Source: DUPQ01 sp964563155
GTDB taxonomy: Bacteria; Bacillota; Clostridia; DUPQ01
Direction: 5' to 3'
Length of the DNA stretch: 64,000 nucleotides
Assembly (NCBI GenBank): GCA_964563155.1
Contig: CAZLVL010000002.1
Span: 1 to 64,000 of the forward strand
Shown here one piece after another: positions 43,076 through 51,800 of the stretch. Within the stretch, counting starts at the first letter, position 1. Each line of letters begins with the position of its first letter. Under the pieces are notes generated by a model. It saw only the letters and a list, made by a program, of their open reading frames with translations. It made no database searches and had not been told where the DNA came from. Both the position numbers and the translations under genes were made by a program.

Positions 43076-43270
43076 TATAATAGCTCCTCCTTAATTCTTT
43101 TACCATTTCTCTTAGCACGCAGTCCCGGGCGTATCACGTTTTCCCATTTTTTTTGCCCGCGTGACACGGGCTCGGACCTAATGTCTAATCGCTCTGCCCA
43201 ACCTTCTAGGTTGGTACTTCTCCCTCTAAGTTACCCGTATTTTCTTACGGCAATCTTAAAGATCATGGTA
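43076..43270 (-). promoter_or_regulatory. Structured S10-operon leader RNA
   Basis: In minus-strand RNA three hairpins follow each other: CCGTA/TACGG (43235-43250), CCAACCT-AGA-AGGTTGG (43198-43214) and GCCCGTG/CGCGGGC (43155-43171), the last followed by an A8 run rather than a T run. A later GCCCGGG (43124-43130) can also pair with the 3' arm of the third hairpin, so two folds compete. The AGGAGG site of rpsJ follows. A ribosomal-protein-responsive leader is the likely reading. Confidence 0.6.
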
Positions 43271-43276
43271 CTGCTA

Positions 43277-43285
43277 ATTATAGCA
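43277..43285 (-). promoter_or_regulatory. Extended -10 promoter of the S10 operon
   Basis: On the minus strand TGC-TATAAT gives an extended -10 (TGnTATAAT) inside the dyad CTGCTA/TAGCAG. No good -35 is present, as is usual for extended -10 promoters. The remaining bases 43286-43456 are AT-rich with repeated AAGTTTTT motifs and hold no gene that I can see. Confidence 0.6.
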
Positions 43286-43456
43286 GCCTACATATACTAC
43301 TACATAGAAAATCAATTTGCAAGATAATTTTTTAAGTTTTTGAAAGTTTTTTACAAGTTTTTAAGCTTTTCCTCAAATTTAGTCATTTTTACTGAAAATT
43401 TGTAAATTTTGTCCTTATTCACCCTTATTTCACTCACTTTAAGCACTTTTCCCTCA

Positions 43457-44353
43457 TTAAGAGCTTCTCATAGCCAACTCTTTTTCTACTTGGGCTAGTT
43501 TTGGTATGGATTGGGCGGCTCCATGACCTGTAACAGTAATGGCAGAGGCCATAGCAGCTAACTCTAGTGCTTTTTCTATTTCAATCCCCTTTGAAAGACA
43601 GGTTGCAAAGTAGCCAGAAAAGGTATCTCCCGCTGCTGTTGTATCTTTTACTTCTACCTTAAAGCTCTTTTGCTTAATCTTCTTATTCTTATCCTTGTAG
43701 ATAGCTCCTTCTTCTCCCAGGGTTAAAAGAATTTTAATGTCAGGATATTTGTTAAGGAGGATTTCTATAGCTTTTTTATGATCTTCTTCATTAGTAAGAC
43801 CAAAGGCTTCTATTTCATTTATTAAAAGGCAATAAACCTTGTTAAAATCAATCTCTAACAAAGCTTCATCTATGGGAGAGGCATTAAGAAGAATCTTAAT
43901 TTTTTTAGTACATGCCCTATCTATTATATAAGGTAAGAGAGATACTTCGTTTTGCAGGAGTAAAAAGTCATCTTTACCAAAGCCTTCTAAAACCTTATCA
44001 ATATAGTCCTTGGTTAAGGCCCTATTGGAACCTCCATATACGATAATAGAATTATTACCCTTTTTATCCACTTGTATAATGGCATGTCCTTGGTTTTCCT
44101 TTGTCTTTTCAATTAAATCTACATTTACCCCTTCTTGGAATAAAAAGTCTTTAAGGGCTTGTCCATTTTCTCCAATAAAGCCTGCATGATAAACTTCTCC
44201 ATTAGCTCTAGCTGCTGCTATTGATTGATTTAAACCTTTGCCTCCAAAGTTTTCTAAAAGACTACTGGCACTTAAGGTCTCACCAGGACTTAAGATTCTT
44301 TCCACCTTATATACATAATCTATATTCATAGAACCTATATTTAGTATCTTCAT
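43457..44353 (-). CDS. Ribokinase-like PfkB sugar kinase
   Basis: The protein has 298 residues. The PfkB N-terminal block (FGGKGLNQSIAAARA) and the C-terminal signature with the catalytic Asp (DTTAAGDTFSGYFATCL) are intact. It resembles ribokinase; ribose is the probable but unproven substrate. ATG 44353 has GGGAG 7 bases upstream and gives the family start MKILNIGSMNID; the frame stays open to 44371. It lies downstream of the MFS transporter gene. Confidence 0.88.
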   Translation of the reverse strand: MKILNIGSMNIDYVYKVERILSPGETLSASSLLENFGGKGLNQSIAAARANGEVYHAGFIGENGQALKDFLFQEGVNVDLIEKTKENQGHAIIQVDKKGNNSIIVYGGSNRALTKDYIDKVLEGFGKDDFLLLQNEVSLLPYIIDRACTKKIKILLNASPIDEALLEIDFNKVYCLLINEIEAFGLTNEEDHKKAIEILLNKYPDIKILLTLGEEGAIYKDKNKKIKQKSFKVEVKDTTAAGDTFSGYFATCLSKGIEIEKALELAAMASAITVTGHGAAQSIPKLAQVEKELAMRSS

Positions 44354-44458
44354 TTTCTTACTCCCAACCATTTTACATATCTTACATACTACCCTCTATA
44401 TTCTACACTACATACCTTAGATATGACTATTTCTCTATATATATAATGTTAAGGGTTT

Positions 44459-45694
44459 TTAGTTTGTCTTTACTCTTTCTTCTATTCTACCATTTCTATC
44501 TTTTAACTTTTGGGAATTCTTTTTATCAACTATCATAAATATTACAAAGAGGATGGGAAAGACCATGGCTGCCAAAATACCAATTTGAAGATTGTCTTGA
44601 AACTTAGAGGCCATGACACCAGCTGTGTAGGGGCCTGCAGAACAGCCTAAATCTCCAGCAAAGGCTAAAAGAGCAAACATGGCAGTTCCTCCATATTTTA
44701 TTTGTTCTCCTGCTATTACAAAGGTACCTGGCCACATTATTGCAACACCTAAACCTGTAAGAGCACAACCTATAAATCCAATAAAAGGAGTAGGTGAAAG
44801 CCAAGCTAACCCATAGCCTACTATACAAAGAATACCACTACCTGTCATAAATTTATTTATATCCCACTTTGAACCTTTAGTAGCAAAGAAAACTCTACCT
44901 AAGCCCATAAGTACTGCAAAGAGCATGGGACCTGCCAAGTCACCTAGGGCTTTAGAAACCTTAAGACCAGATTCAGCAAAGGCTGATGCCCATTGGCTCA
45001 TGGCCTGTTCTGAGGCACCTGAGGCTACCATTAGTACAATTAGAATCCAAAATATTTTACTTTTCAAAAGGTCTCTTACCCTTAAATAGCCATCTTCTCC
45101 TTTTTCTAATTGGTAAATGGGAACCTTTAAAAAGTAAAGGGCATTTATGATTGGGACAAGTGCCCATATTAGGGCCATTATCTGCCAGTTTTCAATTCCA
45201 AACACTAAAAAGAAGATTGTAGATGCTAATACTACAAAGACTTGTCCCCAAGAATAGGCAGAGTGTAAAAAGCCCATTACCTTTTGCTTGTTCTTAACAG
45301 GGGTTGCTTGAGCAATAGGAGAGATGATAACTTCTATGAGGCCACCACCTATGGCATAAACAAAAACAGCTATGGCAAAACCTACAAAGGCATTTTCTAG
45401 CAGATCTGGCAAAGTTGCTAGAAGGATAAGTCCTATTGCTGAAAAGATATGAGCAGCAAGAGCAGATATCCTATATCCAATTTTATCCACCAGCTTTGCA
45501 CCAATTAAATCCACCACCAATTGAGTCATAAAGTTTACAGTTATGAATATGGCAATTTTATCTAAACCAATGGAATATTTGCTTGAAATGGTTAAAAAGA
45601 GAAGGGGAAGAAAATTAACTATAACTGCTTGAACCAGATAACCTATATAGCAGGCATTTAAGGTGTGGGTGTGCTTATTAAACTGCTTGGACAT
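44459..45694 (-). CDS. Major facilitator superfamily transporter
   Basis: The 411-residue protein has about twelve membrane segments and the loop motif GAKLVDKIGYR after helix 2. The sequence is close to sugar-type MFS permeases of Clostridia, but no substrate motif is readable. It is followed by the ribokinase-like gene, so a pentose or nucleoside-derived sugar is a reasonable guess. Its ribosome-binding site GGAG lies inside the 3' arm of an upstream hairpin. Confidence 0.87.
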   Translation of the reverse strand: MSKQFNKHTHTLNACYIGYLVQAVIVNFLPLLFLTISSKYSIGLDKIAIFITVNFMTQLVVDLIGAKLVDKIGYRISALAAHIFSAIGLILLATLPDLLENAFVGFAIAVFVYAIGGGLIEVIISPIAQATPVKNKQKVMGFLHSAYSWGQVFVVLASTIFFLVFGIENWQIMALIWALVPIINALYFLKVPIYQLEKGEDGYLRVRDLLKSKIFWILIVLMVASGASEQAMSQWASAFAESGLKVSKALGDLAGPMLFAVLMGLGRVFFATKGSKWDINKFMTGSGILCIVGYGLAWLSPTPFIGFIGCALTGLGVAIMWPGTFVIAGEQIKYGGTAMFALLAFAGDLGCSAGPYTAGVMASKFQDNLQIGILAAMVFPILFVIFMIVDKKNSQKLKDRNGRIEERVKTN

Positions 45695-45697
45695 AAA

Positions 45698-45750
45698 AAA
45701 GGCTCCATTTTCACATTTTAATTGCTATTATAGCATAAAATTAAGCCTTT
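45698..45750 (-). promoter_or_regulatory. Overlapping terminator-like hairpin, promoter and ribosome-binding site before the MFS gene
   Basis: AAAGGCT (to 45750) and AGCCTTT (45698-45704) frame a hairpin ending in TTTTTT that abuts the ATG at 45694. Its loop contains TGCTATAATAGCA, an extended -10 (TATAAT at 45727-45732) inside a dyad. The GGAG site (45703-45706) is in the 3' arm. It could end the diguanylate cyclase transcript and start the next one. Confidence 0.55.
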
Positions 45751-45763
45751 CCTCCATTTAGAA

Positions 45764-47212
45764 TTATTGTATGTTTGCTCTACCCTTACCTTGGGTTTTA
45801 GACAAATACATGGCCTTATCAGCTCTTGCCAAAACATCAGTATAATCTTTGTCGAAATCCTCAAAAGAAGATATGCCAATTGATACAGAAGATGAAATTA
45901 TTTCACTTTCAATTTCAATCTTTATATCCTTAATCTTTTGTATTATTTCACTTCCCTTTTCAATAGCTTCTTCTATTTTTGTTGATTTATCCAATATGAC
46001 AAATTCATCTCCACCCCAACGAAAGAGCCTGTCTTTAGGACCTAGACCACTATTTACAGACTCTGCTATGGCCTGAAGAACCAAATCTCCTGCATTGTGA
46101 CCAAAAACATCATTAATAGATTTTAAGTTGTCCACATCAAAAAGATATATAAGGGAAGCATGCCCATCTCTATGAAAGGCAGTAAAGGCATCTCTTAAAC
46201 AAGTAACTCCATACCTTCTACTACCAGCCTTGGTAAGAGCATCCACATTAGCCCTATCTGCTACCTCTTTTAATTCTATTTTTTCCTTTTCTGCAACATT
46301 CAGCTTTTTACTAGCAAATCTTATTAAGTAAATATATATAACTCCTATGTATATAACTAGAAGAACAATACTTAAAATTCCTGTTCTGTTCCCTATGGAC
46401 TTTACTGACGACATAAGGCTTTCATCGCTTTGCTGAGATAAGAAATATGCATTTTCTTTCAAGAAAAAGATTTGGCAATAGTGGGAGTTATAAAAAAAGG
46501 TCTTAGAAAGATTATCTTCTATAATCAAATCTCCTTCTTTTAAAATTACCTCATAATCTTCTTTATTTAACAAAATGACCTCGTGGACTCCCTCATTCAA
46601 AAATCCAGTTTGCTCCTTTAAATCAAAAATTAAGCGATCATAAACTATTATTCCTTCTTCATTTATAACTGGAGAAAAGATAAGAAGAAATTTGTTTTCA
46701 CCACGCAAACAAAAACTATATTCAATTGCTTCTAGGTTGTATAGCTCGTGTGTAGAGTAACAAGCTATATCAAAAGATTCATCCAATTTATGATAGGCAA
46801 TTATTTGGTCATTTGCTGTTCTGTCAGCATAAATTAGATTATTAAAAACACTGGTTCCATCTAGGTATCTAGGTTGGGTATATTCAATTAACTCTTCTAG
46901 GCTAATCTTTTTTTCTGCATAATCATAAACTGCACTTTTTATCATGGTCCTACTGGCTAAGCTTTTTGCACCATCAATATTACTTTCTATTACATGCTCA
47001 AAGGAATTGTAGCTTAAGAGGGAAATCCAATTAAACTTTTCAATAATAGTCCCTTTCAATTCAGCAACTAGGGGTTTGTAAACTCCAAAGAAGACAATGA
47101 ACAAGCCAATAAGAGCAAGAAGTGAAAAGGATATATTCACTCTTTTAACCAGTTCTATAACTGGCTTTGCATTCACTTGATACTGGGTAAAGCTTCTCCT
47201 TCTAGATCTCAT
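45764..47212 (-). CDS. Membrane diguanylate cyclase with extracellular sensor
   Basis: The protein has 482 residues. Membrane helices at about 28-50 and 278-300 enclose an extracellular sensor of about 225 residues of no recognised type. The C-terminal GGDEF domain has RWGGDEF intact, so it should make cyclic di-GMP. The inhibitory I-site (RxxD five residues before GGDEF) reads GPKD, so product feedback may be lost. It is followed by the MFS gene. Confidence 0.9.
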   Translation of the reverse strand: MRSRRRSFTQYQVNAKPVIELVKRVNISFSLLALIGLFIVFFGVYKPLVAELKGTIIEKFNWISLLSYNSFEHVIESNIDGAKSLASRTMIKSAVYDYAEKKISLEELIEYTQPRYLDGTSVFNNLIYADRTANDQIIAYHKLDESFDIACYSTHELYNLEAIEYSFCLRGENKFLLIFSPVINEEGIIVYDRLIFDLKEQTGFLNEGVHEVILLNKEDYEVILKEGDLIIEDNLSKTFFYNSHYCQIFFLKENAYFLSQQSDESLMSSVKSIGNRTGILSIVLLVIYIGVIYIYLIRFASKKLNVAEKEKIELKEVADRANVDALTKAGSRRYGVTCLRDAFTAFHRDGHASLIYLFDVDNLKSINDVFGHNAGDLVLQAIAESVNSGLGPKDRLFRWGGDEFVILDKSTKIEEAIEKGSEIIQKIKDIKIEIESEIISSSVSIGISSFEDFDKDYTDVLARADKAMYLSKTQGKGRANIQ

Positions 47213-47254
47213 CTTTATCCGTCCTTAATCAATTTGTAAAACAGCACATATATG

Positions 47255-47758
47255 TTAACCTTGTTTTTTGTTTGATATCTCTATTATCGGACGAATTACT
47301 AAAAAGATAACCAAAGACTCTATAACCATTACAGCTAGGGTCTTTATGCTTCTTGCTAGTAGCAACTCTTGTAGGGGTGTTTTGTATAAAAGATACAAGG
47401 CCAAGGTCATTAAGACAAAGTCGCTAACCAAGGCTTTTACTATAACTGTAAAGATTGTTCTTTTAATTGTAATTTTTTTATTGTGTAAGAAAAAACCGTA
47501 AATAAGGCCATTTGAAATTGCAACTAGGGAAATAATAGGTGAAAAGGGACCTGTAGGAAACAAAAAGCCACCTAAAATATCTGCTAGCACAGCAGATAAG
47601 GCTCCCCAGGCTGGTCCAAAGAGAGCAGAAGCTAAAGCTATAGATATGAATTCTGCCCCAATCCTTATTATCGGCAAATTAATTGCTACCAGCTTAGCCA
47701 ATACTACAGTTATTGCGGTAAGAAGGGCAATGAGTGTTATTCTTTTTGTTTTATTCAC
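47255..47758 (-). CDS. ECF transporter S component, FolT-like
   Basis: The 167-residue protein has about five or six hydrophobic segments. It begins with a short Lys/Arg stretch and has the AWGALSAVLADILGGFLFPTG block shared with folate-type S components. It would use the EcfA1A2-EcfT module encoded 20 kb away. It overlaps the URO-D-like gene by 4 bases, suggesting that a folate or related one-carbon cofactor serves that enzyme. Vitamin specificity is inferred. Confidence 0.78.
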   Translation of the reverse strand: MNKTKRITLIALLTAITVVLAKLVAINLPIIRIGAEFISIALASALFGPAWGALSAVLADILGGFLFPTGPFSPIISLVAISNGLIYGFFLHNKKITIKRTIFTVIVKALVSDFVLMTLALYLLYKTPLQELLLARSIKTLAVMVIESLVIFLVIRPIIEISNKKQG

Positions 47759-48753
47759 TTAACAGCTCCTTTTACTGCATATTCTTTTAATAACCTTAAA
47801 TATATCTTGTAATTTTCCAAAGAAACTCCTGGTGGGGTTTGATGGTCTACACTAGGTATAAAGCCACCAGACTGCATTGTAGGCATTAGTCTTTCAAATT
47901 CTTCTCTCATGGCCTCTTCAGAAACATCCATAACCATCTTATCGTAGGCTCCAATAATTAGAAAATCAGGATACATTTGTCTTAAACGATTTACATCCAC
48001 CCCTGCTTTTCTTTCTAGGGGTAGGGCTCCTCTGATACCTGCTCTTTGTAGCCATGGAATCATATCTTCTAATTGACCATCCGTATCAATGATAGGGATT
48101 GTACCTTGTGCTTTAATCACTGGAATAGTTTCATTGTAGTAGGGAAGTAAAAACTCATCATACATTTCTTCTGAAAGCATGGGTCCATGGTTGTATGACA
48201 TATCTTCTGCAAAGGTCATAAAGTCTGGTTGAATAACCGAGCCCATTTGTTCAAAGACATACTTAGTATATTCTGCCCCATCTATATTCATTTGGTGCAT
48301 TAATTCGGGGTGATCATAAAAGGCGTAAAAATGTTCTTCAATTCCAAAAAGCTCTCTTGGATGCCAGAAAAACCCATCCACTGTGACCCATATAACTAAA
48401 TCACCTTTTTCATGTCTTTCTTTATACTTTTTAACATCCTCCACCGCTTGGTGAACCTTGTTTTTATCATAAAGGAAGGGTTTTGCTTTTTGATAGCTGT
48501 CCATATCAGTAATCTTTCTCATTTCTTCAGGAAGATTTCTAAATTCTCTGGTCCTTACTCCCACCCAATATTGTCTTAACCAGTCTAGGCCAAAATATTC
48601 ATGCTTAATATCCTCTCTGTTAGGCATATCGGGTACACCCTCAGCTATAAATCTTTCTATGGTCTTGTCCCACCAACCAGCCCATTCAATCATTGGCAAA
48701 CGGTCAACCGGTTCAAAATTCATTACCTTATGGAATCTTTCGCGTTGGTTCAT
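47755..48753 (-). CDS. URO-D/MtaA-like methyltransferase family protein 1
   Basis: This 332-residue TIM-barrel protein belongs to the uroporphyrinogen decarboxylase superfamily. The family ending SVDHQTPPGVSLENYKIYLR is present. It lacks the HemE N-terminal arginine block, and the zinc motif of MtaA-type corrinoid methyltransferases (HxC) reads IDTDG at the equivalent strand, so it is neither true HemE nor a standard MtaA. It sits between murC and folT in one transcript. Confidence 0.8.
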   Translation of the reverse strand: MNQRERFHKVMNFEPVDRLPMIEWAGWWDKTIERFIAEGVPDMPNREDIKHEYFGLDWLRQYWVGVRTREFRNLPEEMRKITDMDSYQKAKPFLYDKNKVHQAVEDVKKYKERHEKGDLVIWVTVDGFFWHPRELFGIEEHFYAFYDHPELMHQMNIDGAEYTKYVFEQMGSVIQPDFMTFAEDMSYNHGPMLSEEMYDEFLLPYYNETIPVIKAQGTIPIIDTDGQLEDMIPWLQRAGIRGALPLERKAGVDVNRLRQMYPDFLIIGAYDKMVMDVSEEAMREEFERLMPTMQSGGFIPSVDHQTPPGVSLENYKIYLRLLKEYAVKGAVK

Positions 48754-48755
48754 TT

Positions 48756-50156
48756 TTACACCTCAAATTTCTTTTCTAATCTATCTACTAAAGACTTGCA
48801 AATACCTTCTAAGTATTTAGAACCTAGAACAATAATAATATCTCCAGGTTGAGCAAGCTCATACAAGTAATCTTCAATAGCTTGGTAAGAAGGCAAATAA
48901 AGAGCTTTTGTAACCTTCTCATTTACAGCTTTTGCTAGGATTTCTCCTGAAACCTCAGTATCTGTTGTTTCTCTATCATTATATATATCAGCAATTATTG
49001 CTATATCTGCATGCTTAAAACTTCTTACAAAATGATCAAAGAGCCTTCTTACTCTTGAAAATGTATGGGCTTCAAAAGCAGCATATATTTTATTATGAGC
49101 CATTTTACTGGCTGTTTCTAGAGTTACCTCTATTTCTCTAGGATGATGTGCATAGTCTGAGTAAACCTTTATATCATGAACTTCACCAATTAAATCAAAT
49201 CTTCTTTTAGGACCGTGAGTGGTAGAAAGAAGCTGAGAAGTTTTTATAAGGTCTGCTTTTAGAACATCCATTACAGCTATTGCTGCCAAAGAGTTTAAGG
49301 CATTGTGCTCACCTTGGGCTTCTAGCTTAACATGACAAATCTTTTTACCTTTAACATATAGGTTGTATGAAGGCCTTCCAGTTTTATCTATTTCTAAATC
49401 CATAGCTGTATAATCTAAGTCCTTGTTACCAATTCCATAAAACAAAAGATTACATTTTGCACCTTGGGCTACCTCTTTGGTAGCTTGGTCATCATAACAA
49501 GCTATTAAATAGCCATTTTTATCAATTTTTTCAATAAAGTTTGCAAAGGATTTTTTCATATTCTCAAAGGTTCCAAACCAATCAACATGGTCAAAGTCTA
49601 TGTTGAGAATAACTCCTATTGTGGGATTTAGTTTAAGGTAGCTATCTTTAAATTCATCTGCTTCAGTTACAAAGTAGTCTGATTTACTGTTTTTAACGCT
49701 CCCCCCTATAAAATCTGCCTCTCCACCAATATGAATTGTGGGATCCATTCCCAGATTTTCCATTAAATAGGCGGTTAAGGTGGTGGCAGTGGTTTTTCCA
49801 TGGGCTCCTGATATGGCAACCTTGTGAACGTGCTCATCCATTAGATGAGAAAGGAGATAGGCTCTTTCCATAAGTGGAATATTGTTTTCTAAGCCATATA
49901 TATACTCTTCATTATTTTTTGAAATTGCTGCTGTAAAAACTATTAAATCCGGATTTCCCACCTGATTTTTATCATGGGGTACATAAACATGAATACCTTT
50001 GGATAAAAGGGTTTGCATTGATTTTGTATGCTCAATATCTGAACCGGTTACTTTAATGTTTCTTTCATTTAACAAGATGGCCAAGCCTGACATGGATGAC
50101 CCATTTATCCCTATAAAGTGAACATGATTTATTCCTTTTAAAAAACTGTTTTCCAT
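48756..50156 (-). CDS. murC: UDP-N-acetylmuramate-L-alanine ligase (MurC-type)
   Basis: The protein has 466 residues. A Rossmann N-domain (FIGINGSSMSGLA), the ATP loop GAHGKTTATT, the central DEADEFKDS-type region (TEADEFKDSYL) and the ligase C-domain (DYAHHPREIEV) are all present. The N-domain glycine loop GINGSSMSG differs from the usual GIGGIGMSG. ATG 50156 is chosen because AGGA lies just upstream and the DUF1667 stop is 2 bases before. No other peptidoglycan gene is in this transcript. Confidence 0.88.
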   Translation of the reverse strand: MENSFLKGINHVHFIGINGSSMSGLAILLNERNIKVTGSDIEHTKSMQTLLSKGIHVYVPHDKNQVGNPDLIVFTAAISKNNEEYIYGLENNIPLMERAYLLSHLMDEHVHKVAISGAHGKTTATTLTAYLMENLGMDPTIHIGGEADFIGGSVKNSKSDYFVTEADEFKDSYLKLNPTIGVILNIDFDHVDWFGTFENMKKSFANFIEKIDKNGYLIACYDDQATKEVAQGAKCNLLFYGIGNKDLDYTAMDLEIDKTGRPSYNLYVKGKKICHVKLEAQGEHNALNSLAAIAVMDVLKADLIKTSQLLSTTHGPKRRFDLIGEVHDIKVYSDYAHHPREIEVTLETASKMAHNKIYAAFEAHTFSRVRRLFDHFVRSFKHADIAIIADIYNDRETTDTEVSGEILAKAVNEKVTKALYLPSYQAIEDYLYELAQPGDIIIVLGSKYLEGICKSLVDRLEKKFEV

Positions 50157-50157
50157 T

Positions 50158-50523
50158 CTAGTCCTGCTTTTCCAGTGTTTGTGTTGCAATTATATCTGCA
50201 CCACTATCACATACATTTTCAATAATTATATCTCCCATTTGCACAGGAGCTTTTATGATAACAGAAGATATTTCTTTTACAATATCCTTCATTTTGTTTT
50301 TTGCTACAGGTTTACTTGTCTTTACAGGACATAGGGCATATTTTGCACCCTCTATTTTCACAGAAGAAGTTATCATTCTCACAGGGTGTAGGACTTCTGC
50401 CTTCACATAGTCGATACCTCTATTGCAACCATAACCCTTCATAGTTATTATGCCATTTTCGTCATACTCTACAGTAACATTGCAACCTTTGGGACAGACT
50501 ATACAAATTATGTCCTTCTTCAT
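50158..50523 (-). CDS. DUF1667 protein, third member of the anaerobic GlpAB set
   Basis: The protein has 121 residues. It begins with an IVCPKGC motif and has further cysteines (YGCNRG, ALCPVKT, NVCDSG) of the kind that bind an Fe-S cluster. DUF1667 genes regularly follow the GlpA- and GlpB-like genes in Clostridia and spirochaetes, where they may carry electrons in place of GlpC. It overlaps the preceding oxidoreductase by 4 bases. Confidence 0.88.
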   Translation of the reverse strand: MKKDIICIVCPKGCNVTVEYDENGIITMKGYGCNRGIDYVKAEVLHPVRMITSSVKIEGAKYALCPVKTSKPVAKNKMKDIVKEISSVIIKAPVQMGDIIIENVCDSGADIIATQTLEKQD

Positions 50524-51800
50524 TTTTCAACCTCTACATAAATAATGTTTTCCCCCTCTTCTTCTTGACCATACAAAAAGAGGTCAGATGCTTTAAGGGT
50601 TACAGACTCCATTTCAGATGGAATAAGTCTGATGAGTCTTCTCTTTCCAATAACTTCTCCATTTATATTTGCCTTTACTAGAGCGTCAGAAAATCTTTGT
50701 GTAGACCTAAAAAAGATTTTAATTTTTTCATCTTTATCCTTTAGGTAAATACTCTGAGGTAAAACATATCTGATTCCTGGTCCAGGTTTTACTTTTAAAA
50801 GAGGTTTGTCTAATTTATCCTTTAGTTTTCCATCTAAGTAGGCCTTGGCACTTCTTGCTGCATGTTGACCTTCCAAGGTAACATAATCTACCAAGTCATG
50901 AACATGCAAAACGTTGCCACAAGCAAAAACCCCTTCTATATTGGTCTCTAAATCTTGGTCTACTAAAGCTCCAGAGGTAGAATCATACATATCTACACCC
51001 ATTTGCTCTGATAATTCATTTTCTGGAATAAGACCTACTGATAAAAGAATGGTATCGCACTCTACATATTCTTCAGTTTCTTTGATAGGTTTTAAATTTT
51101 CATCCACCTTAGCAACTGTTACTCCGCTTACCCTATCTTTTCCATGAATTTTTACAATGGTGGTAGAAAGATGTAAGGGAATATCAAAATCATCCAAGCA
51201 CTGAACTATGTTTCTAGTAAGTCCTCCAGGATAGTCCATAAGCTCATATACACCTACTACTTCTACTCCTTCTAAGGTCAGCCTTCTAGCCATAATAAGT
51301 CCAATGTCCCCACTACCTAGAATAATAGCTTTAGAGCCAGGTAAAATCCCTTCCATATTCACAAAGCGTTGGGCAGTACCTGCAGTAAAGATACCAGCTG
51401 CATTGGTTCCTGGTATTCTCAAAGCCCCTCTAGGACGTTCTCTACAACCCATGGCTAATATGATGGACTTAGCTTTTATGGTCATAAAGCCATAACCAGG
51501 ATTTACTGCGTAAAGGGTCTTGTCTGGCTGTGCCCCTATAACCATAGTATTTAAAAAGACCTCTATTTCCATCTTATCTATTAGTTCAGAAAATCTTAAG
51601 CCATACTCTGGGCCTGTAAGTTCTTCTTTAAAAACATGAAGACCAAAACCATTATGTATACATTGGTTTAAAATACCTCCCAAGGTATCATCCCTTTCTA
51701 AAAGTGCTAGGTTTCTAATTCCTTGTTCATAGGCCTCAAGGGCAGCTGCCATTCCAGCAGGTCCTCCCCCAATAATTACTAAGTCAAATTCTCTAATCAC
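50520..51800 (-). CDS. FAD-dependent oxidoreductase, GlpB-like
   Basis: The protein has 426 residues. The FAD loop VIIGGGPAGMAA lies at the N-terminus, a second nucleotide loop (IILGSGDIGLIMARR) in the middle, and the GVFACGN motif near residue 295. GTG 51800 is chosen because GGAGGT lies six bases upstream; the frame is open further up. It overlaps the GlpA-like gene by 8 bases. It should reoxidise the GlpA-type flavoenzyme or pass electrons to NAD. Confidence 0.87.
   Translation of the reverse strand: MIREFDLVIIGGGPAGMAAALEAYEQGIRNLALLERDDTLGGILNQCIHNGFGLHVFKEELTGPEYGLRFSELIDKMEIEVFLNTMVIGAQPDKTLYAVNPGYGFMTIKAKSIILAMGCRERPRGALRIPGTNAAGIFTAGTAQRFVNMEGILPGSKAIILGSGDIGLIMARRLTLEGVEVVGVYELMDYPGGLTRNIVQCLDDFDIPLHLSTTIVKIHGKDRVSGVTVAKVDENLKPIKETEEYVECDTILLSVGLIPENELSEQMGVDMYDSTSGALVDQDLETNIEGVFACGNVLHVHDLVDYVTLEGQHAARSAKAYLDGKLKDKLDKPLLKVKPGPGIRYVLPQSIYLKDKDEKIKIFFRSTQRFSDALVKANINGEVIGKRRLIRLIPSEMESVTLKASDLFLYGQEEEGENIIYVEVEK

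Noticed and set aside
43155..43171. GC-rich hairpin with a T run as a terminator
   Set aside because: On the plus strand the T run is before the stem and on the minus strand an A run follows, so it ends transcription on neither strand.
43311..43456. AAGTTTTT repeats as a regulatory array
   Set aside because: Low-complexity AT-rich sequence with irregular spacing; no dyad or fixed unit.
47755..48753. True uroporphyrinogen decarboxylase (HemE)
   Set aside because: The N-terminal arginine block for porphyrin binding is missing and there are no other heme genes.
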